From: Gonatopus flavifemur
Taxonomy: Eukaryota; Arthropoda; Insecta; Hymenoptera; Dryinidae
Assembly (NCBI GenBank): GCA_018340375.1
Contig: JAFFJZ010000003.1
Location: 6,324,001 to 6,388,000, forward strand
Direction: 5' to 3'
Length of the DNA: 64,000 nt
Made by a program: the position numbers and the translations under genes. Within the stretch, counting starts at the first letter, position 1; the number at the start of each line of letters is the position of its first letter. Under the pieces are notes generated by a model. It saw only the letters and a list, made by a program, of their open reading frames with translations. It was not told the DNA's origin and ran no database searches. Below are positions 60,301 to 64,000 of this stretch, one piece after another.

Positions 60301-61717
60301 CAGGTTGATGCTATTATTCGTCGTATTTATTCACTACGAGAGAGAATTTTTTACTCCTTGACGTGGCAGATAAATATATTTCTCATGTTTTATAACAGAA
60401 TTTCAATTCAGTCTTCTTAGATTACACGAAGATATAAAAGTTAGGAAATTGAATGTAAAACAATTTCAATTCCATGAGTTTTATCGATACTTCATTTTAA
60501 ATACATCTTTCGTTATATTCATTAGCAATCCAACTTTGTTTCGAGAAAATGATAATTCGTGCAAATACAGTGCCTGTCGATCATAAATATTCTTTACAAA
60601 ATATCCTTTCATGCTGATCAACATTGTAGTCAACGAATGAATTCGCCGACCGTATGATTCACAATTTTCCTTACAACACCAGACCGAACATTACTAGGTA
60701 CATGTAAATTTGATTTCTAATGTGATTGCACATTCAAAGCCTTGAGAACCCGGATTCTATAAAGATCAAGATTACGCCATGTAATAATTCTTGAAAAGCA
60801 ATGCTATTAAAAATGAAAAAAAAAGAAACAATTCAGACAATGAGGAATTCGTGAAGTCGAGGATAATCGTTCGAGGGATATCCGACTCTCCACGTTTTTG
60901 GTGAATTAACTCAGGAAACTTAGACATAATTTTAATTTCCACAGTACCAATCAACGGATGAAGGCGAAAATTACAAACATCAGTTTGTTAGGCTATAAAA
61001 GCTCGTACATGCAATACGAAATGACCATAAATTGGTCTGTACCCGAAGGAATGGAATGGCAATATACCTCAAACCTCATCTCTGAATTGAACGTTGAAAT
61101 CTAACGATGAACGTTGGAACGGTCAAAACAAAACACCACTAGTTCCGCGCTTAGATATTTATCCTCCGTTGTTAGGAGATGTAATGTGAGACATAATACA
61201 GAAGGCTTTCATTAAAAGGTAATCAATAAAATCTCTTATGGAAACTGAAATCTTTTCTTCAATAAACCTCGCGTTAATACCGGAGGATACCATCAGAGAC
61301 TTTCCTTTTTGCTCATTAAGGCGTTGTCTAGTCGAATGATCATGGCGTGATGCTAATATCATTCGAGTATTCGATACTTAATTGTTCTTCAGGCCATCGG
61401 TATCGATTGCGTTAGCAAAATGTTGGCTATTTGAAATCATTCAGACAGAATCGTGATCGGTACTTCCTTCCTTCGTGGACGACCATTTTGAAGGTGGAAG
61501 TGAATTTTTCCATGCATTTTTCTGAAAAAAATTGTGAAAATTTACATTAAAAAATTATGGCAGCACATTCCTCTATGATGGGGGACGTTTTCCTATAATT
61601 TGGTATAGTTGATCTTTGCTCTTTGGAGGGTTAAGCATTCGAAAGACACAATGATTTCTCCAAAAACTCTTATTCCGTATCTATTCAGTTATTCCTCAAA
61701 TTCTGTGAAATTAAATT
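57301..61717. other. No feature seen
   Basis: 4.4 kb of A+T-rich sequence with no domain-bearing frame, RNA gene or clear repeat. Confidence 0.45.
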
Positions 61718-62222
61718 AAACAAAAAATGCTAGATACCTTTCGCTGGGGCTTCAATTTATTTGCTATCCCACCGATCTTATCAGCTACGATACACGGAAA
61801 GACCTAGTTTATTAATATTTCGAAGAATGACTGCCAATTCAGGGAAAAAGAGCATCGTTGACAAATATTTGGTGTGAGTTCAACGAAAATTCGTAATGAA
61901 AATATCAAAAGTTGATCGTCTCATTGTTATTTCTTACAGTGAAACTATCAACTTATGGTAAACTCACTACGATTATTTTTACCAATGATCCCCTTTTTCC
62001 CTAAATTGACAGTCATTTTCCTAAATATCAAATGGACTCGGTTTTTCCATGTAGAGATTTTGTAGCTGTGACAGGAAGAAATTCTGACTCCTCCAGCAAA
62101 ATTTGTTTGCTATTCTGTAGATAATTCTAAGAATTTTGATGTTCTATTCAATCAGGTTGCTCTTTCACCAATTTGGTTAGCTGTGGTACCGAATTTTCAG
62201 CTCAGCAAAATCTTTTCTCTGT
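61718..62222. repeat. GCAAAT/AGCTA repeat split by a nested element
   Basis: The left part has ACCTTTCGCTGGGGC, ATTTGCTATCCC and ATCAGCTACGA. The right part has TTTTGTAGCTGTGACAGG, the central GCTATTCTGTAGATAATTC, GTTAGCTGTGGTACC and CAAAATCTTTTCTCTGTAC. The middle (61791-62054) is a different element. Confidence 0.65.
61791..62054. repeat. 264 bp foldback element nested in the repeat
   Basis: TACACGGAAAGACC at the left is inverted as TTTTTCCATGTA at the right. Next, GAATGACTGCCAATTCAGGG with AAAAAGAGCATCGTTG pairs with AATGATCCCCTTTTT and CCCTAAATTGACAGTCATTT. It lies within the AGCTA-type repeat and its ends carry TA. Confidence 0.75.
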
Positions 62223-62964
62223 ACTTTCTCACACTCGAAGAAGGAACATTGAATAATTTTGTGAGTTTGATAAAAAAATTCGTTCTGTTTACAAAATGAG
62301 AATCACTGACTACATTGGTATGTTTTTCCTCGCTTCAGGATATTAGTACCTTTTATACCAGAATAATTGAATCAATTCAGAGCTACTGTCAATTGATATT
62401 TGATTACATTAATTCCGGACTTTCACTCTTCATTCATTTCCTTCTAATTTTCACACACACTCATTTGCGGGCTAATGAAAATTTACCACCTATACTTTGG
62501 ACAAAAGTCCGTTTCATCATCGAAAAATTAGTGAAATTCAAGCGCTAACATTCCACGAGACTTTCATTGAGTTTAGTTTCCTCCATTCCGAACTGCAACC
62601 ACAATAATTGCAGTAGTTATTAAATCGATATTGAATCATGATTACCGATAATACAAATAGAATCATTAAGATTGAACAAGAAACACAGAGGTATCCACAT
62701 GAGTATTTAGTTGTGATAATTGATCGCGCGTTATGTAAGAGATTACATTCGTGTAGTTCTTTGTGCACGAGATATTCAATTTACTATCGTAACAATTAAA
62801 TATGAAAAGAGCGATGGTATTTCATCGATCTAATGATTCAAAAATATTTATTGAAATGCATATGGATAATCACTTTAGTTCTCGTGTAATTTCAACCCTA
62901 AATCACAGAACTTGACTAAGCTTTGAAAGCAACAAAAGCACAGTCGCGCTTATTATATTCACAT
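62223..62964. other. No feature seen
   Basis: Short frames without recognisable content. Confidence 0.4.
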
Positions 62965-63262
62965 TGAGAAAAAAGAAATTCGCTGAGAAATCCTGGGTCC
63001 CTTTTGCTGGAGCAGCAAATTTTTTGCTGTGGAGATTGCACAGCAATTTTGTTAGCTGTGACAGCGATTTTTTAGTGAATTTCTGTATCATATATAGAAT
63101 AGCAAACAATTTTTGTTGGAGATTTCGACATTTTTTGCTGCCACCGTTACAAGTCACTGATATAGCTGTCTAGATTGCTGTGATAGCAAATAGATTGTTA
63201 TTACAGCAGAAAGTTTGCTGCTCCAGCGGCATCAGATTACGCTGTCATAGCGAATTTTTTTC
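62965..63262. repeat. GCAAAT/AGCTG repeat, most complete copy
   Basis: It runs from ACATTGAGAAAAAAGAAATT to AATTTTTTTCTTCGTGTGG. TTTGCTGGAGCAGCAAATTT, TTAGCTGTGACAGCG, the centre TGTATCATATATAGAATAGC, TAGCTGTCTAGATTGCTGTG and TTTGCTGCTCCAGCGGC make many short inverted pairs on both sides of the centre. Confidence 0.7.
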
Positions 63263-63429
63263 TTCGTGTGGATGAATTATAATTCTAATCCGGGTGAAAA
63301 TCTCCCAGATTGAAAATTGGGACATGCGAGGCCTCCTCTTGGCCGAGACCTCTCCAACTTGGGCCTGAACAGGGTCCTGAGTGGGCCGATTATCATTCCT
63401 ACCTAGAAATATAGTTTGAGGAACGCAAA

Positions 63430-63690
63430 AAAATTTACTGTGACATCCAAATCTGATTTCACTGTATATTCTTTGCTCAGATAGGAATAATCACAGTTTG
63501 TTTGTTTTGACGACAATTTTGTTAGTCATAATAGTAAATTTTTAGCTGTTACTGACTTGTTTGCTATCGAATATATTATCTGAATACAATACCTTAAAAT
63601 TTAGTAGCTTCTTCAACAAAAAAGAACTAGAAAAGCTGAACAATTCGCTGAGGTTCAACAACAGGGACACAGCAAAATGTAATGTGACAG
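63430..63690. repeat. GCAAAT repeat, decayed copy
   Basis: TTTTGTTAGTCATAATAG, TTTTTAGCTGTTACTGAC, the central TTGCTATCGAATATATTATC and AATTCGCTGAGGTTC; ends near CTTCTTCTCCGGGTG. Confidence 0.5.
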
Positions 63691-63729
63691 TTAACACTTC
63701 TTCTCCGGGTGAACTCTGTTACAAAAATC

Positions 63730-63974
63730 CAGCTGGGATTCCACGTGGATTCCAGATCCGAAATTTACCTGCGTTGCCAGCTAAGACTCCACCTGGAATC
63801 CAGAATTCCAACTGGGATTCCACCTGGGATCAGAAATTCCAACTGAAGTCCCACGTTGAAGTTGGATTCCACCTGGATATAGGAATCCCAGCTGAGATTC
63901 CACCTGGAAATGAGGAATCCCAGCTGGAAACGCAGGTAAATTTCGGAGCTGTAATCCACGTCGAATCCCAGCTG
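63730..63974. repeat. Array of palindromic GGATTCCA(C/G)NTGGAATCC units (E-boxes)
   Basis: CANNTG cores lie at 63730 and 63889, 63921, 63969 (CAGCTG), 63742 (CACGTG) and 63790, 63821, 63870, 63901 (CACCTG), each inside GATTCCA..TGG.A-type arms. A 25-base inverted pair (63758-63782 and 63922-63946, CCGAAATTTACCTGCG) encloses most of it. The minus frame of 76 codons is a translation of the repeat. Confidence 0.75.
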
Positions 63975-64000
63975 GAATTTTGTGAGAAGGAACATCTCGA

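Noticed and set aside
63765..63995. 76-codon minus frame with repeated Trp/Leu/Ser units
   Set aside because: A translation of the palindromic E-box array.

Overview
The window is an A+T-rich arthropod nuclear sequence. The recognisable genes are split by introns with GT..AG borders. They are a CD36/SNMP-like receptor, a ZAD and C2H2 zinc-finger factor, an RR-1 cuticular protein and an SLC36 amino acid transporter. ZAD domains and Rebers-Riddiford cuticle proteins together point to an insect, most likely holometabolous. The dense load of short inverted-repeat elements would suit a parasitoid wasp or related hymenopteran, but that placement is inference. There are no operons, CRISPR arrays, rRNA genes or intact tRNA genes, and no gene of viral origin that I can recognise.

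Layout. (1) 1-794, minus: the 5' part of a CD36-family receptor that runs off the left edge. (2) 1726-2373, plus: two exons encoding a complete ZAD domain, divergent from the receptor. (3) 2.4-16.7 kb: a long stretch without convincing coding sequence. It holds several foldback repeats and three GC- or pyrimidine-rich islands (about 6.5-6.7, 8.6-9.2 and 13.35-14.3 kb) that look like promoters or enhancers. (4) 16742-18073, plus: four exons with four C2H2 fingers. They join to the ZAD exons in phase and may be the same gene across a 14.4 kb intron, or a transcript starting at the 13.4-14.3 kb island. (5) 22250-24294, minus: a complete three-exon RR-1 cuticular protein with TATA box, signal peptide and poly(A) signal. 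(6) 26881-33865, minus: a complete seven-coding-exon SLC36 transporter resembling Drosophila pathetic, with a likely non-coding 5' exon ending at 39350. (7) 40-64 kb: no gene I can support. This is a repeat-rich desert packed with MITE-like elements, tRNA-derived fragments and nested insertions.

The genes belong to unrelated pathways (lipid or odorant reception, transcription, cuticle, amino acid transport), and nothing shows that they work together. The most distinctive content is the repeat landscape. It includes a near-perfect 240 bp palindrome, several TA-flanked foldback elements sharing a TACAC..GAGAAAA-type end, two cases of one element nested in another, a large family built of AGCTA/GCAAAT words around a conserved centre, a dispersed repeat of about 0.8 kb present twice, and an array of palindromic E-boxes at the right edge. 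All exon borders were read by eye from splice signals and frame, without transcript support.
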